From positions 25,904,602 through 25,968,601 of the forward strand of contig OZ020514.1 of NCBI GenBank assembly GCA_963971425.1: a stretch of DNA of 64,000 bases, written 5' to 3'. This document shows, piece after piece, positions 1 to 12,226 of this stretch. The notes below the pieces were generated by a model, which did no database searches, had not been told where the DNA came from, and was given only the letters and a program-made list of their open reading frames with translations. The DNA comes from Bryoerythrophyllum caledonicum. Taxonomy: Eukaryota; Streptophyta; Bryopsida; Pottiales; Pottiaceae. A program made the position numbers and the translations under genes. How positions within the stretch are numbered: position 1 is the first letter of the stretch; the number at the start of each line of letters is the position of its first letter.

Positions 1-13
1 TGATGTAATTCAT

Positions 14-1059
14 GTGACCACGACATTGGCGAGGACTACAACAGAACGCCTAGAATACCAGCAACAAGGTAAATGTTGGGGTTGTTGGTTGGTAGGCCAT
101 GTCAGGGCCGAATGCCCCACAAATCCTTCGAAGCCCTTGTCTGTTTCAGCTACTATAAGAACATTTGATTCGGGAAAAGAGAAATCTCGGGACTGGACAC
201 GTTGATTCGGTACCCGGATTGGATGCAAACCGCCACAACTACAACTATGGGCTAGGAGCGAGATGGGGAGGAAGAAATTTTCCAATTTCCTCAAGATTCA
301 GAGGAGATCAACATGTATCCACAAGAGCTTACTGGGACCACAACCATGGAGCCATCCAATTTGCCCCTCTATTTGCGAGCTATGACGGATCCTGAGTTGC
401 ATTTAGTTTTGGAATGCACCATCAACTCAGTGAAAGCTCACAACCTCATTGATTTGGGTGCAACTGGAGTTTTTGTAAACCCACAATTTGCTCAAAAATG
501 TCATGTAGAGATAAAGAGCAAGGCAGTTCCTAGAGAGGTCCGTGTTATTGATGGTCACATGATAAATTCGGGATTGATTATACAAGAAGCAACTTTGGAG
601 CTACAAATTGGGAATCACCACGAGATAATTGTTGCTGATATAACCAATACATGAAGATATTCCTGCATATTGGGGATGCCGTGGCTTGGGCGACATGATC
701 CCACAATTCGCTGGGCTCGGAAGAATGTCACATTCGATTCAGCATACTGTCGGCAAGCTTGCTTGCAATATCGAATACAAGAGACCAACCAGGTGGCAAC
801 CAATCTGGACGGGGACAAGAAGATCACGCTGTGCGTGTGGGAGGGCGGATCGGCACCGGCAGGGGAGACTCTGCAAATAGGAACGAATGGGCAACTAATG
901 CGGCTGGCACCAGTGAATTCAATTTTGGACCAAGAATTAAACAGGCCGGTAACGGTAAAAGGCATACAAGCCCCAAAATATGCAATGGTTACACCGGCAG
1001 CTTTTTGCCAATCAGCCAAGGACGCTGAACTATATGCACTAGAGATTGCAGAGGTATGA
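14..1059 (+). pseudogene. G1 gag C-terminus and retropepsin, broken
   Basis: The reading frame from base 14 carries a CCHC zinc knuckle, CWGCWLVGHVRAEC, the nucleocapsid end of gag. The frame from 313 to 654 has the retropepsin fold signature, with the active-site motif as DLGATG at about 451; the usual D-S/T-G-A has Leu at the second position (codon 454-456), expected to inactivate the protease. A stop at 652-654 and frame changes separate it from the protease tail and linker at 670-1059, which contains GMPWLGRHDPTIRW, typical of the protease-RT linker in plant Gypsy elements. These parts would process and package element RNA in an active copy. I treat this as decayed sequence, not an expressed gene. 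Confidence 0.8.
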
Positions 1060-1277
1060 GCCGCTCCTGAAGAAAGAAAACTGCTTGGAGAACAAATCTC
1101 TATTGTGTATCAAGATTTAAGAGGGGCTTTTAGTGAAGAGGCATCCAATGAACTGCCAAATCATGGTCCGTCTGATATGAAAATTGAATTCAAGGAGGGT
1201 CAGGAGCCTCGGAACACCGGATTGAGGCCATTGTCACACGCGGAATTAGAGGAACTCGACGTTATCTAGAAGAAAAT

Positions 1278-3962
1278 TTGGGTAAGGGTTGGATCCGCCG
1301 ATTGAAGTCTTCAGTATCGGCACCAATCGTCTTTGCTCGAAAAAAGGACGGGTCCATTCGAGTATGCGTGGATTATAGGAACCTTAATAAAGTCACGGTA
1401 CTAAATCGCTACCCTTTACCATTGATTCCGAAACTCACCGATCGTTTAATAGGGGCTACTATTTTTTCCAAATTGGATGTGAGGCAAGCATATCATAGAA
1501 TTCGTATGGCGCTCGGTCATGAATTTAAAACAACATTTAAGACCCGTTATGGCCTTTTCGAATATATAGTGATGTCTTTTGGGTTAACTAACGCCCCAGC
1601 ACAATTTCAAGCCCATATGCAGACTATTTTTGTGGATCTTCTTGATATTTCAGTTGTCATTTACTTGGACAATATCCTCATATTTTCAAAAGATATAGGC
1701 GAGCATCAAACAACGGTTCAAGAAGTTCTTAAAAGATTACAACATGGCCTTTATGCAAAACTTTCTAAATGTGAATTCCATTGCGAGTCAATGGAGTTTT
1801 TGGGTATGATTGTGTCAACCAAAGGATTACAAATGTGTACACATAAGATCCAAGCCCTCCAAGATTGGCCTACATCGACTACACTTAAGGAGGTCCAAGC
1901 TTTCTTAGGATTCTCAAATTTTTATCGTCGTTTTATTTTGGATTATTCAAGAATTGCGGTCCCGCTCACTAGGCTAACAAGAAAAAATAATACATTTGAG
2001 TGGACCTCAGCTATTGATACGGCATTCAAAGAACTTCGATATCGTTTTCTTGAGGCACCTATTTTACTTCATCTAAACTTTGACCAACCTTTCATAGTGG
2101 AGACAGATGCATCGGATACGGCCACATGAGGCGTATTATCACAGCAAGGGGAAGATGGCCATCTACATCCTTGTGCTTACCGTAGTTCAAAAATGTCGCT
2201 AGCTGAACAGAATTACGATATATACGACAAGGAGTTATTAAGTGTGGTATTGGCATTCCAAGGCTGGCAGGTATATCTTGAAGGCTCACCACATTAGATC
2301 CGGGTCATTTCCGATCACAAAAATTTGGAACATTTTCTAACTACAAAGCAATTGAATTGTCGGCAAGCTCGATGGTTGGAGCTACTTACTGGGTTTGATT
2401 TTCAAATTCAACATAGACCGGGATCATTAAATGGAAGAGCTGACATGTTGTCTAGAAGAACAAACTCTATGAAACAAGATAATAATACTTCAAGACCCTT
2501 ATTGAGACTAGCTATGTTGGAATCTTGCGAATTAGTTTGGAGTGACGAAATTATTATGGAAAATATTAAAAGAGCTATGACGGAGGATGAGGCTCTTCAA
2601 CCTATTCTAGCTTTCTTTATGAATGGGCCTGATAAGGCTCCTATAGATGTGTGACGGCGGTTTGAGGCATACAAATTCATAGAGGGCATTCTTTATTTTT
2701 GTGACAAGATATTTGTACCACACAACGACGACATACAATGCCAAATATTACGCTCAAGGCATGATGCGCCAACGGCAGGGCACCAAGGGAGAGCTAAAAC
2801 CATGGATTTGGTGGCCATAAATTTTTATTGGCCAACCATGAGACGATATATTCATCGCTATGTAGACGGGTGTGACTTATGTCAACGGTCAAAACCTAGA
2901 CATCATGGACGCTATGGCTTATTACAACTAATTCCGGCGGCTCAATCTCCATGGAAAAGGGTAACAACTGATTTCATTGTAAAATTGCCAAATAGTAAAG
3001 GTTAAGATTCAATCTTAGTTGTAGTCGACAAAAATACAAAGCTCGCTCATTTTGTTCCTACTAACGAGACAATTGATTCTAGTGGCACAACCACATTATA
3101 CCTTCACCATATTTGGAAACACCACGGTACACCAGAAGAAATAATATCTGATCGTGGGCCTATTTTTGTATCTAAGTTTATGAGGCATTTGTATGAACTT
3201 CTTTGTATTCATCCTTGTCCGACAACAACCTTTCATCCACAATCGGACGGTCAAACGGAACGTGTCAACCAGATACTGGAGCAATATTTACGCTTGTTTA
3301 CAAGTAGAAGACAAACTGATTGGTCAGACCTCCTACCTATTGTAGAATTTGCTTACAATAATTCATTACATTCGGCTATAGGATTCTCACCATTTTATGC
3401 AACTTATGGATATAATCCTGCTCTATCTTTTATGATTCCTACAACATCAACAGTCCCAGCAGCAGAGGAAAGGATTCGACAACTACATGAAATACATGAA
3501 GAGGTCAAAGTATTAATTCAAATAGCAGGCAACCGAGCTAAAAGAAATTATGACCATGGGGTACAAAAACAACCGTCTTTCCAAGTGGGGGAAAAAGTTC
3601 TATTGCAACATGACAACATTGCGACAACAGCACCATCAAAAACGTTAGCTCCAAAATTTTTGGGTCCATTCTTTGTGATTTCAAAAATTTTGGATCTGGT
3701 ATATAAGTTGAAATTAACTGAAACACTTCATATTCATAATGTTTTCCATGTATCACAGTTGGAGACCTATCGACTAGATACAATCATGGAACGTAAGCTT
3801 AAACTACCTCCACCTATTGTGACTTCCGAAGGGGACATAGAATGGGAGGTTCATAGAATTCTAGACTCGAAAAAACCGGTCGCTGGAAAAGGCTACACTA
3901 TTTGGAAGAATGGGAGGGTTACGGCCCAAAACAGAATTCATGGGAACCGTGGGAAAATTTAA
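1278..3962 (+). pseudogene. G1 pol: reverse transcriptase, RNase H, integrase, chromodomain
   Basis: One reading frame runs from 1278 to about 3890, broken only by stops at 2127-2129, 2295-2297, 2652-2654 and 3003-3005. RT motifs are clear (KKDGSIRVCVDYRNLN, FSKLDVRQAYHRI, SFGLTNAPAQFQ), but the catalytic YxDD box reads YLDN with Asn at 1671-1673. RNase H keeps D (DAS), E (YDKEL) and D (SDHKNL). Integrase has the HHCC zinc finger (C-DLC at about 2870) and a D,D35E triad at 2970, 3150 and 3258, all present. A GPF-type region leads to a chromodomain whose last third is in another frame after a shift near 3890-3900. At least two of the four stops (2127, 2652) fall where Trp is usual, fitting TGG to TGA. 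Confidence 0.92.
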
Positions 3963-4031
3963 AGAACGCCCCGTAAGCTCAAAAAGAATTCCATAGTCTA
4001 CACCTTGACGCCCCATGTCCGAACAAATCTT

Positions 4032-4041
4032 AAAAGGGGGG
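4032..4041 (+). promoter_or_regulatory. G1 polypurine tract
   Basis: AAAAGGGGGG lies three bases before the 3' LTR. This is the expected place and composition for the RNase H-resistant primer of plus-strand DNA synthesis. Confidence 0.8.
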
Positions 4042-4044
4042 TAA

Positions 4045-4332
4045 TGTTACGACTATGTCGTACATCGAGACTTAGGGACTCACTAGTGTTGGTGTAGTTA
4101 TGACGGTTTGTTGTTGGTGTTTTGACATTGCTGTATAATCCCAGTGGGGGGATTGTCCCTCACGTCACATATTATTGAATACAGCAGGAATGCATCGTTC
4201 AGACTTCTTGGCTCTCTTGTGATTCCTCAGAATAAGTAGCATTCTGGAATTGTGAGGTTGTCAAAAACGAGGAACCATGAATGAATAGCGAAGCACTAGC
4301 AGAAGCCAAGGTTTGGATTGTCCACCGTAACA
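4045..4332 (+). repeat. G1 3' LTR, 288 bp
   Basis: The LTR begins TGTTACG and ends CGTAACA, a perfect 7-bp terminal inverted repeat with canonical TG...CA ends. A TATA-like stretch (TGTATAATC) is at about 4130. The next bases, TCATG at 4333-4337, are the predicted target-site duplication; the matching copy should lie upstream of the off-window 5' LTR. Confidence 0.88.
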
Positions 4333-7300
4333 TCATGCAACACCTTCTCCTTGGGGGTTAATTCCTTGAATTATTTTGAAATGGTTTCCTAGACTCGTGG
4401 AAAACCCTAATTCTATCCAAATTTAAATAGCGCTTCTTCACAATGGTTGGAAATAACAATTCAAGGTTTATTTTCCTATGACCAATACTATGCGTAACTC
4501 AATCACATTCACAAGATAGGGTTTCAATAAGTGGAGAAGGGAGGCTCCCTGATGAGGTACTCCCGTTCACCCTCTGCCCTTCTCTTCTTGTTCGTCCTCT
4601 TCTCTCGGTCGTAATGTTGTGATCTCCCTCTTCGTGTTCGCCCTCTTCTCTTGGTCGTGATGCTCTAATCGTCCTCTTCGTGTTCATCTTCTTCTCTCAG
4701 TCGTGTGCTGTGATCTCCCTCTTCGTGTTCGTCCTCTTCTCTTTGTCGTGTGTTGTGATCGTCCTCTTTGTCTTCGTCCTCTTCTCTCGGTCGTGGGTTG
4801 TGACCTTCCTCTTCGTATTTGTCCTCTTCTCTCGGTCGTGATGCTATGATCCTCCTCTTCGTGTTCGTGACCTTATCTTCTCTCAATCGTGAGCTGTGAT
4901 CTTCCTTTTCGTGTTCGTCTTCTTCTCTCGGTCGTGTGCTGTGATCGTCCTCTTCGTGTTCGTCCCCTAATCTTCTCTTGGTTGTGAGCTGTGATTGTCC
5001 TCTTCGTGCTCGTCCTCTTCTCTCGGTCCTGATGTTGTGATCGTCCTCTTCGTGTTCGTGACCTAATCTTCTCTCGGTCGTGTGCTTTGATCTACCTCTT
5101 CGTGTTCGTCCTCTTCTCACAGTCGTGATGTTGTGATTGTCCTCTTCGTGTTCGTGACCTAATCTTCTCTCGGTCGTGAGCTGTGACCTTCCTCTTCGTG
5201 TTCGTCCTCTTCTCTTGGTTGTTAGCTCTGACCTTCCTCTTTGTGTTTGTCGTCTTCTCTCGGTCGTGAGTTGTGACCTCCTCTTCTTGTTTGTCCTCTT
5301 CTCTCGGTCGTGATGCTGTGATCTCCCTCTTTGTGTTTGTCCTCTTCTCTCGGTCATGAGTTGTGACCTCCTCTTGCTGTTTGACCTCTTCTCTCAATCG
5401 TGATGCAGTGATCGTCCTTTTCGTGTTTGTCACCTAATCTTATCTCGGTCGTGAGCTGTGACCTTCCTTTTCGTGTTTGTCCTCTTCTCTCGGTCGTGAG
5501 CAGAGACCTTCTTCTTTGTATTCGTCCTCTTTTCTCAGTCGTGATGCTGTGATCTTCTTCTCATGTTCGTCCTCTTCTCTCGAACGTGATGCTTTGATTG
5601 TCCTCTTCATGTTCGTCCTTTTCTCTCCGTCGTGATGATGTGATCGTCCTCTTCCTGTTCATCCTCTTTTCTTGGTCGTGATGCTGTGACCGTCCTCTTT
5701 GTGTTTGTCCTCTTCTCTCGGTTGTGATGCTGTGATCTCCCTCTTTGTGTTTGTCCTCTTCTCTCGGTTGTGATGCTGTGATCTCCTTCTTTGTGTTCGT
5801 CCTCTTCTCTTGGTCGTGTGTTGTAATCGTCCTATTCGTGTTCGTCCTCTTCTCTCGGTTGTGATGCTGTGATTGTCCCCTTCGTGTTCGTCGTCTTCTC
5901 TCCGTCGTGATGCTATGATCCTACTCTTCATGTTTGTGACCTAATCTTCTCTGGGTTATGAGCTGTGACCTTCCTCTTTGTGTTCGTCCTCTTCTCTCGG
6001 TCGTGTGCTGTGATCTTCCTCTTTGTGTTCGTCCTCTTTTCTCGGTCGTGATGTTGTGATCCTCCTCTTCGTGTTTGTGATCTAATCTTCTGTGGGTTGT
6101 GAGCTGTGACCTTCCTATTTGTGTTCGTCCTCTTCTCTCGGTCTTGTGCTGTGATCTTCTTCTTTGTGTTCGTCCTCTACTCTCGGTCGTGATGTTGTGA
6201 TCTCCTTCTTTGTGTTCGTCCTATTCTCTCGGTCCTGTGCTGTGATCTTCCTCTTTGTGTTTGTCCTCTTCTCTCAGTCGTGATGTTGTGATCATCCTCT
6301 TCGTGTTCGTCCTCTTCTCTCGGTCGTGTGCTGTGCTCTGCCTCTTTGTGTTTGTCCTCTTCTCTCGATTGTGAGCTGTGATCTCCCTCTTTGTGTTTGT
6401 CCTCTTCTCTTGGTCGTGATGCTGTGATCGTCCTCTTCTCTCGGTCATGTGTTGTAATCTCCGTCTTCGTGTTCGTGACCTAATCTTCTCTCGGTCGTGT
6501 GCTTTGATCTACCTCTTCGTGTTTGTCTCCTTCTCTCAGTCGTGATGCTGTGATTGTCCTCTTCGTGTTCGTGACCTAATCTTCTCTCGGTCGTGAGCTG
6601 TAACCTTCCTCTTCCTGTTCGTCCTCTTCTCTTGATCGTGAGCTCTCACCTTCCTCTTTGTATTTGTCATTTTCTCTCGATCGAGAGTTGTGGCCTCCTC
6701 TTCCAAGTTGTCCTCTGCTCTCGGTCGTGATGCTGTGATTGTCCTCTTCCTATTCATCCTCTTCTCAGGGTTGTGATGTTGTGATCTCCCTCTTCATGTT
6801 TGTCCTCTTCTCTTGGTCGTGAGTTGTGACCTCCTCTTCCTGTTTGTCCTCTTCTCTCAGTCGTGATGCTGTGATTGTCCTCCTCGTGTTCGTGACCTTA
6901 TCTTCTCTCGATCGTGAGCTGTGACCTTCCTCTTCGTGTTTGTTCTCTTCTCTCGGTCGTTAGCTCTGACCTTCCTCTTTGGGATTGTCCTCTTCTCTCG
7001 GTCGTGAGTTGTGACGTCCTCTTCATGTTTGTCGTCTTCTCTCGGTTGTGATGCTCTGATTGTCTTCTTTGTGTTAATCCTCTTCTCTCGGTCGTGATGC
7101 TGTGATGTCCCTCTTTGTGTTTGTCCTCTTCTCTTGGTCGTGAGTTGTGACCTCCTCTTGCTATTTGTCCTCTTCTCTCAGTCGTGATGCTGTGATCGTC
7201 CTCTTCGTGTTCGTGACCTAATCTTCCCTCGGTCGTGAGTTGTGACCTTCCTCTTCCTGTTCGTCCTCTTCTCTTGGTCGTGAGCAGCGACCTTCTTCTT

Positions 7301-9609
7301 TGTGTTCGTCGTCTCCTCTCGGTCGTGATGTTGTGATCTTCTTCTCGTGTTCGTCTGCTTCTCTCGGTCGTGATGTTGTAATCGTCCTCTTTGTGTTCGT
7401 CCTCTTCGTGTTCGTCCTCTTCTCTCGGTCGTGATGCTGTGATCGTCTTCTTCGTGTTCGTCCTCTTCTCTCGGTCGTGATGTTGTGATCTCCCTCTTTG
7501 TGTTCTTCCTCTTCTCTCGGTCGTGTGCTGTGATCATCCTATTCGTGTTCGTCCTCTTCTCTCGGTCGTGTGCTGTGACTGTCCTCTTCGTGTTTGTCCT
7601 CTTCTCTCGGTCGTGATGCTGTGATCGTCCTCTCATGTTCGTCCTTTTCTCTCGATCGTGATGCTGTGATCGTGCTCTTCGTGTTCGTCCTTTTCTCTCG
7701 GTCGTGATGCTGTGATCGTCCTCTTCGTATTTGTGACCAAATCTTCTCTGGGTTGTGAGCTGTGACCTTCCTCTTTGTGTTCGTCCTCTTCTCTCGGTTG
7801 TGTGCTGTGATCTTCCTATTCGTGTTCGTCCTCTTTTCTTGGTCGTGTGTTGTGATCGTCCTCTTCGTGTTCGTCCTCTTTTCTCGGTCGTGATGGTTTG
7901 ATCGTCCTCTTTGTGTTTGTGACCTAATCTTCTCTCGGTTGTGAGCTGTGATCTTCTTCTTCGTGTTCGTCCTCTGCTCTCGGTCGTGATGTTGTGATCG
8001 TCTTCTTCGTGTTCGTCCTCTTCTCTCGGTCGTGTGTTGTGATCTTCCTCTTTGTGTTCGTCTTCTTCTCTCGATCGTGATGCTGTGATCGTCCTCTTCG
8101 TGTTTGTGACCTAATCTTCTCTGGGTTGTGAGCTGTGATCTCCCTCTTTGTGTTTTTTCTCTTCTTTCGGTCCTCTGCTGTGATCTTCTTCTTCGTGTTC
8201 GTCCTCTGCTCTCGGTCGTGATGTTGTGATCTCCTCTTTGTGTTCGTCTTGTTATCTCGGTACTGTGTTGTGATCTTCCTCTTCGTGTTCGTCCTCTTCT
8301 CTCAGTCGTGATGCTATGATAGTCCTCTTTGTGTTCGTCCTCTTTTCTTGGTCGTGTGTTGTGATCTCCCTCTTCTTGTTCGTCCTCTTCTCTCGGTCGT
8401 GAGCTGTGACCTTCCTCTTTGTGTTCATCGTCTTCTCGCGGTTGTGTGCTGTGATCTTCTTCTCATGTTCGTCCTCTTCTTTCGGTCGTGATGCTGTGAT
8501 CGTCGTCTTCATGTTTGTCCTCTTCTCTCGGTCATGATGCTGTGATCGTCCTCTTTGTGTTCGTCCTCTTCTCTTGGTCGTGTGCTGTGATCTTCTTCTT
8601 GTGTTCGTCCTCTTCTCTCGGTCGTGATGCTGTGATCGTCCTCTTCGTGTTCTTCCTTTTCTCTCGGATGTGATGCTGTGATCTTCCTCTTTGTGTTTGT
8701 TCTCTTCTTTGGAATTCGCTACTTGTTACCCAAAAAAAGTTCAGTCCTACGGCCGGGGCTTCCGGCTCCTCTCCTGTCCACTCTCACTCTGCCTTCACCA
8801 CAGTCCCTCGCTTTGAATGAGCGTCTTATAGGGGGTAACCTCAAAGCCCTTTGCTCCCCTCGCGTTCCTAAGGTCGTTCTCTACCGCTTTTTCCTTTTTC
8901 TATTAATGGCCTTCTTCATAAAAAAAACCTTAACCCATAACTAATTAATTCCGCGCCACCCTTGCACTAACAAAGTGGGTATCACCTCTAAACAAGGAAT
9001 ACTTCTACCCCATATTTTAACTTTATGCCACATGATGTGCGCATGATCACCAATAAGTGAGCCATCTTACTAATTTAAGGATGCTAAATTTACCTACTCT
9101 ACCTAACTTGAATTCCCCTTGCGTGAGGTTATGACTAATTTACCTAGTGATTGGTAAGGGTTTTGCCCAAGTCATTTTGACCCCTTTTGACTATTTTTTT
9201 AATGGCTTTTGAAGCCTCATTCTTTTTTCCTTCTCCTCACCTTCATTCTTCCATCTTCTCCTATTTTTTTTCGTGGTTCCATCACCGTGACGACTTCGCG
9301 GTCCCCAACTTGGTAGGAGGTAAATTCTTCTCCACTCCTTCTATTTCTAACTTTTCTATTGTTTTTATTTTCTTAACCTAATCATTATTATTTTTTTTCT
9401 TTCTATTTTTTTTGGTTAACCCCATAAAAATCTTGGTTGCCATAGTGTGGCTCCCAATTTAAGAATTAGTGTATGACAAGGCTAATTGACCATTTTGATA
9501 AAAAAATCATGGGCTAATCCAATTGGATAACCCATTTCTACTACTTGTTGACCTTAATGCACATGATGCGTGGTCCATTCGTCACTGTGAGCCGTTTTTG
9601 CAGCTCACA
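4333..9609 (-). repeat. G2 LTR A (3' LTR of minus-strand element), expanded by a minisatellite
   Basis: The segment runs from the G1 insertion point to the terminal GCTCACA at 9603-9609 and aligns with LTR B and LTR C on both sides of an internal tandem array. The pre-array part (4333-4575) is closely similar to 20386-20630. The post-array part (8715-9609) matches 18310-19242, including shared blocks such as CATGATGTGCGCATGATCA and a terminal hairpin. The first roughly 580 bp of this LTR, by comparison with LTR C, lie left of G1 and outside the window. The full LTR would be about 5.8 kb, extraordinarily long because the array alone is about 4.1 kb. Confidence 0.85.
4575..8712. repeat. 46-bp minisatellite array A inside G2 LTR A
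   Basis: About 90 imperfect copies of a roughly 46-bp, CT-rich unit built from TCCTCTTCGTGTTCG, TCCTCTTCTCTCGGTCG and TGATGCTGTGATCG. A common variant carries GTGACCTAATCTTC in place of part of the unit. The array gives long minus-strand reading frames full of R, E, K, H and T (up to 230 codons at 4665-5357) because the unit has few stops in any minus frame. I do not regard these as genes: the frames follow the repeat and break at random. Confidence 0.95.
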
Positions 9610-9752
9610 CATGGCAGCCATCTGGGACAACTCGAAGAGGCGGAGAACCCCACTCTTGCTTCGGGCACACGGTCAAGTCCCACTCTTCGTGATTAAATGG
9701 ACCAAGGTCGTAAGAGAATTGGGAGGTCCCAATTGTGAAGGTTGTGAGCAAA

Positions 9753-10651
9753 TCACACCTTGTACTCGTTGCATCGGTTGCCCGATGTTCTCGTTGGGAA
9801 TTCCTCGCCGTTAAGGGTTTGGAGTTGGACGGAGTTGTTGGGGAAGACCTCCTTCACGAGATATGGTCCCAACCACAAGGCATCGAATTTGCCGGGGAAA
9901 TCCAACCTTCTCACATCTTGTAAGAGGACTAGCATTCCCGGTCTTAGTGACCGGACCTTGTTCCGTTTGTCGAAGGCAATTTTCTTTCGACGTTGGATGG
10001 CTTTCTTGTTCTCGGCGCTCCATCGGCGCATCTCATCGAGCTCCTCCAATTGTTCCAACCGATCGGCTAGGGACGTGGCCATGGACCATCGTTCGGTCAC
10101 AGCCACTCGCAAAGAGGGAATCTCGAACTCTATTGGCAAGATGGCTTCAATGCCATATACCAACGAGAAGGGCGTAGCATATGTGGTAACCTTGAAGGTG
10201 GTTTGGTGGGCCCATAATGCGGCGGGGAGTTTAGTGTCCCAATCCCTCTTGGAATCGATGACCGTCTTTCTCAAGATATTCACCAAGGTTTGGTTGACCC
10301 CTTCGGTGTGACCATTGGTTTGCGGGTGGTAAGGGGTGGTTTTAGGTGATTGATCTTGAACCTGGTGGTCATGGCTTCGATCATTTCATTCAAAAAGTGT
10401 TTCTTCCTATCACTAATGAGGATCTTGGGACAACCAAACCGGGTAATGATTTATTCAAACAAAAACTTGGCCGCATGATTAGCATCATTGATTTTCACGA
10501 CTCGAGCCTCAGCCCACTTGGTGAGGTATTTGGTTGCCACTACTGTGTGCTTCATTCCACTAGAGGAGCTAGGGTGTACCTCCTCAACGTAGGCAATACC
10601 CCATTTCTCGAATGGGACCAAGGGCAAGGATACACGCAAGGGCATGCTCAT
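9753..10651 (-). pseudogene. G2 integrase core and C-terminus
   Basis: The segment 10651-10451 carries the start of the integrase core (EKWGIAYVEEV, then TKWAEA); the first catalytic Asp is replaced by Ala (codon 10592-10594). A broken stretch at 10450-10290 holds the second Asp region. The frame at 10286-9753 has the glutamate segment just upstream (HPQTNGHTEGVNQ), ALWAHQTT, a coiled Glu/Arg-rich linker and the GPY-type C-terminal module (LRPGMLVLLQD, WLGPYLVKEVF). The integrase would join element DNA to the target. Loss of the first Asp and the frame breaks make it dead. Confidence 0.85.
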
Positions 10652-11575
10652 TCAAAGATCATTTCGGGCATACCATTGACAAGGGTCGCATCGCTTGGTG
10701 TACTCATGGGCGTCTTGGAACAATGTGGGCCAATAGTAACCCGCGCGAAGGACCTTTTGGGCCGTCAAGGTCCTAGAGAAGTGCCCTCCACACGCGCTAT
10801 CATGGCAGGCGAAGAGGATCGTGGGGATTTCCACGGACGTCACACATCGACGTAGCATGTTGTCGACTCCAGGATGGTACAACTTGCCTCCCACTACAGT
10901 GAAGTGGCGGCTATGAAGGCAAACCTTCCTACGCTTGTTCTTAGACAACGAGTCTGGTAGAAGGTGTGTGGTGAGGAATTCGGCCACTAGGTTGTACCAT
11001 GAGGGAATGGAGGATACCTTAAACAAGTCCTCATCTATCATGGCTTCATCAATGGGGACTACACTGGGTTCCTCTGAGAGACGGGAGAGGTAATCGGCTT
11101 GAAGGAGCATCTTTCCCGGGCGGTATTCAACTGTGTAGTCAAACTCTTCCAAAAGTAAGACCCACCTCGCTAAACGACCACTCAAATCCACCTTGTTGAC
11201 GAGGTACTTGATGGCCATGTGGTCCACGTAAAACACCACGGGGTTGGCTAATAAGTAATGGAGGAATTTTTTGACCGAAAAGACCATTGCCAAACATTCA
11301 CGTTCGGTGGTGGTATAGTTCTTTTCGGCGGGGTTTAATTGCCTACTTTCAAAGGCAATGGGGTGATCCTTACCATTAAGGCCCACCGGTTGGCACAAAG
11401 TGCTTCCTACTGCCACCACCGAGGCATCACAAAAGATGTGGAAGGGCAACTCCCAATTCCGGGGCCTCAAAACCAGGTAGGTGGTTAATTCCCTCTTCAA
11501 AACCTCGAAGGCTTCTTGGCAACTTGGGGTCCACTCGAACCTCACGTTCTTTTGGATGAGTCTAGTGAAAGGCAT
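10652..11575 (-). pseudogene. G2 RNase H and integrase zinc finger
   Basis: A 307-codon open stretch. It starts with the RT connection (FTRLIQKNVRFEWTPSCQEAF), then RNase H with D (FCDAS), E (TTTERE) and D (YVDHMA) all present, the sequence GRLARWVLLLEEFDYTVEY, and finally the H2C2 zinc finger of integrase (HDSACGGH ... CDPCQ). It is the best-preserved part of G2. Frameshifts on both sides cut it from RT (near 11580-11607) and from the integrase core. Confidence 0.9.
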
Positions 11576-11606
11576 AGACTTCGTGGCATAGTCATGGATA
11601 ACCTTC

Positions 11607-12226
11607 CTATACCACCCTATGTGTCAGAGGGTTTTTTTGTATCTCCTTGACGTTCGTGGGAGGGTTTAACTCCACGATTACCTTCACCTTGTCGGGATCC
11701 GGCTTTCTACCGACATTGGAGACCACAAATCCTAGCAAGACTCCCTTCTCTACGGCGAGGAAGATCTTCTCGAGATTGAGAGCGATACCGGTGCACCTAC
11801 ACCGTTCGAAACTTTGCCTCACACATGCGAGGTGGTTGTCCTTCGTGGACTGGGTGCTAAAGTCATCAATGAACACTATCATTGATTTGTGTAGGAGGTC
11901 CAAGAAGGCATAGGTCATGGCCCTTTGGAACGCGGAAGGGACATTACAAAGCCCAAAAGGCATGACCAAGTAGATGAATGTGCCCCATGGGGTAGTGAAG
12001 GCGGTCTTGTGGTAGTCTTCGAGGGCAATGGAGATTTGATTGTAGCTCGAGTAGCCATCCATAAGTTAAATGTATAAAGCTCGTGACCACCTACGTCCTC
12101 TAGAATGGTGTTGATGAACGGCAAGGGGAAGTGATCTTTTTGGGTGTGGTGGTTTAATTTCCTATAGTCAATGCACACCCGTAGCTTCACATTCTTCTTT
12201 TTAACCAACACCATGGGAAAATCCAA
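11607..12226 (-). pseudogene. G2 reverse transcriptase, frameshifted
   Basis: Two overlapping frames. The first (12226-12070) has KLRVCIDYRKLNHHTQKD and PLPFINTILEDV. The second (12062-11607) has GYSSYNQISIA, the fingers/palm motif MPFGLCNVPSAFQRAM and the active-site box FIDDF, with both metal-binding Asp residues kept. A frameshift lies near 12065 and another near 11607, before RNase H. Contrast G1 and the Copia element, whose active sites have an Asn. Confidence 0.88.

Larger units (their letters stand above)
1..4332 (+). mobile_element. Ty3/Gypsy chromovirus-type LTR retrotransposon G1, 5' end off window
   Basis: The coding order is gag zinc knuckle, protease, RT, RNase H, integrase, chromodomain, 3' LTR, which is the layout of chromodomain-bearing Ty3/Gypsy elements. 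The 5' LTR and most of gag lie left of the window. The 3' LTR ends at the CGTAACA of 4326-4332. The host sequence then resumes in the middle of G2 LTR A: bases from 4333 onward align with the uninterrupted LTR C copy from about 20386. G1 is therefore an insertion into LTR A. Four in-frame stops, an altered RT active site and frameshifts make it inactive. Confidence 0.92.

Noticed and set aside
4575-8712. Long minus-strand reading frames (up to 230 codons) in the minisatellite
   Set aside because: They follow the 46-bp repeat and its composition, start and stop with random mutations, and have no recognisable domain.
4575-8712. CRISPR-like array
   Set aside because: Units are contiguous diverged tandem repeats with no unique spacers, in a eukaryotic LTR with no cas genes.
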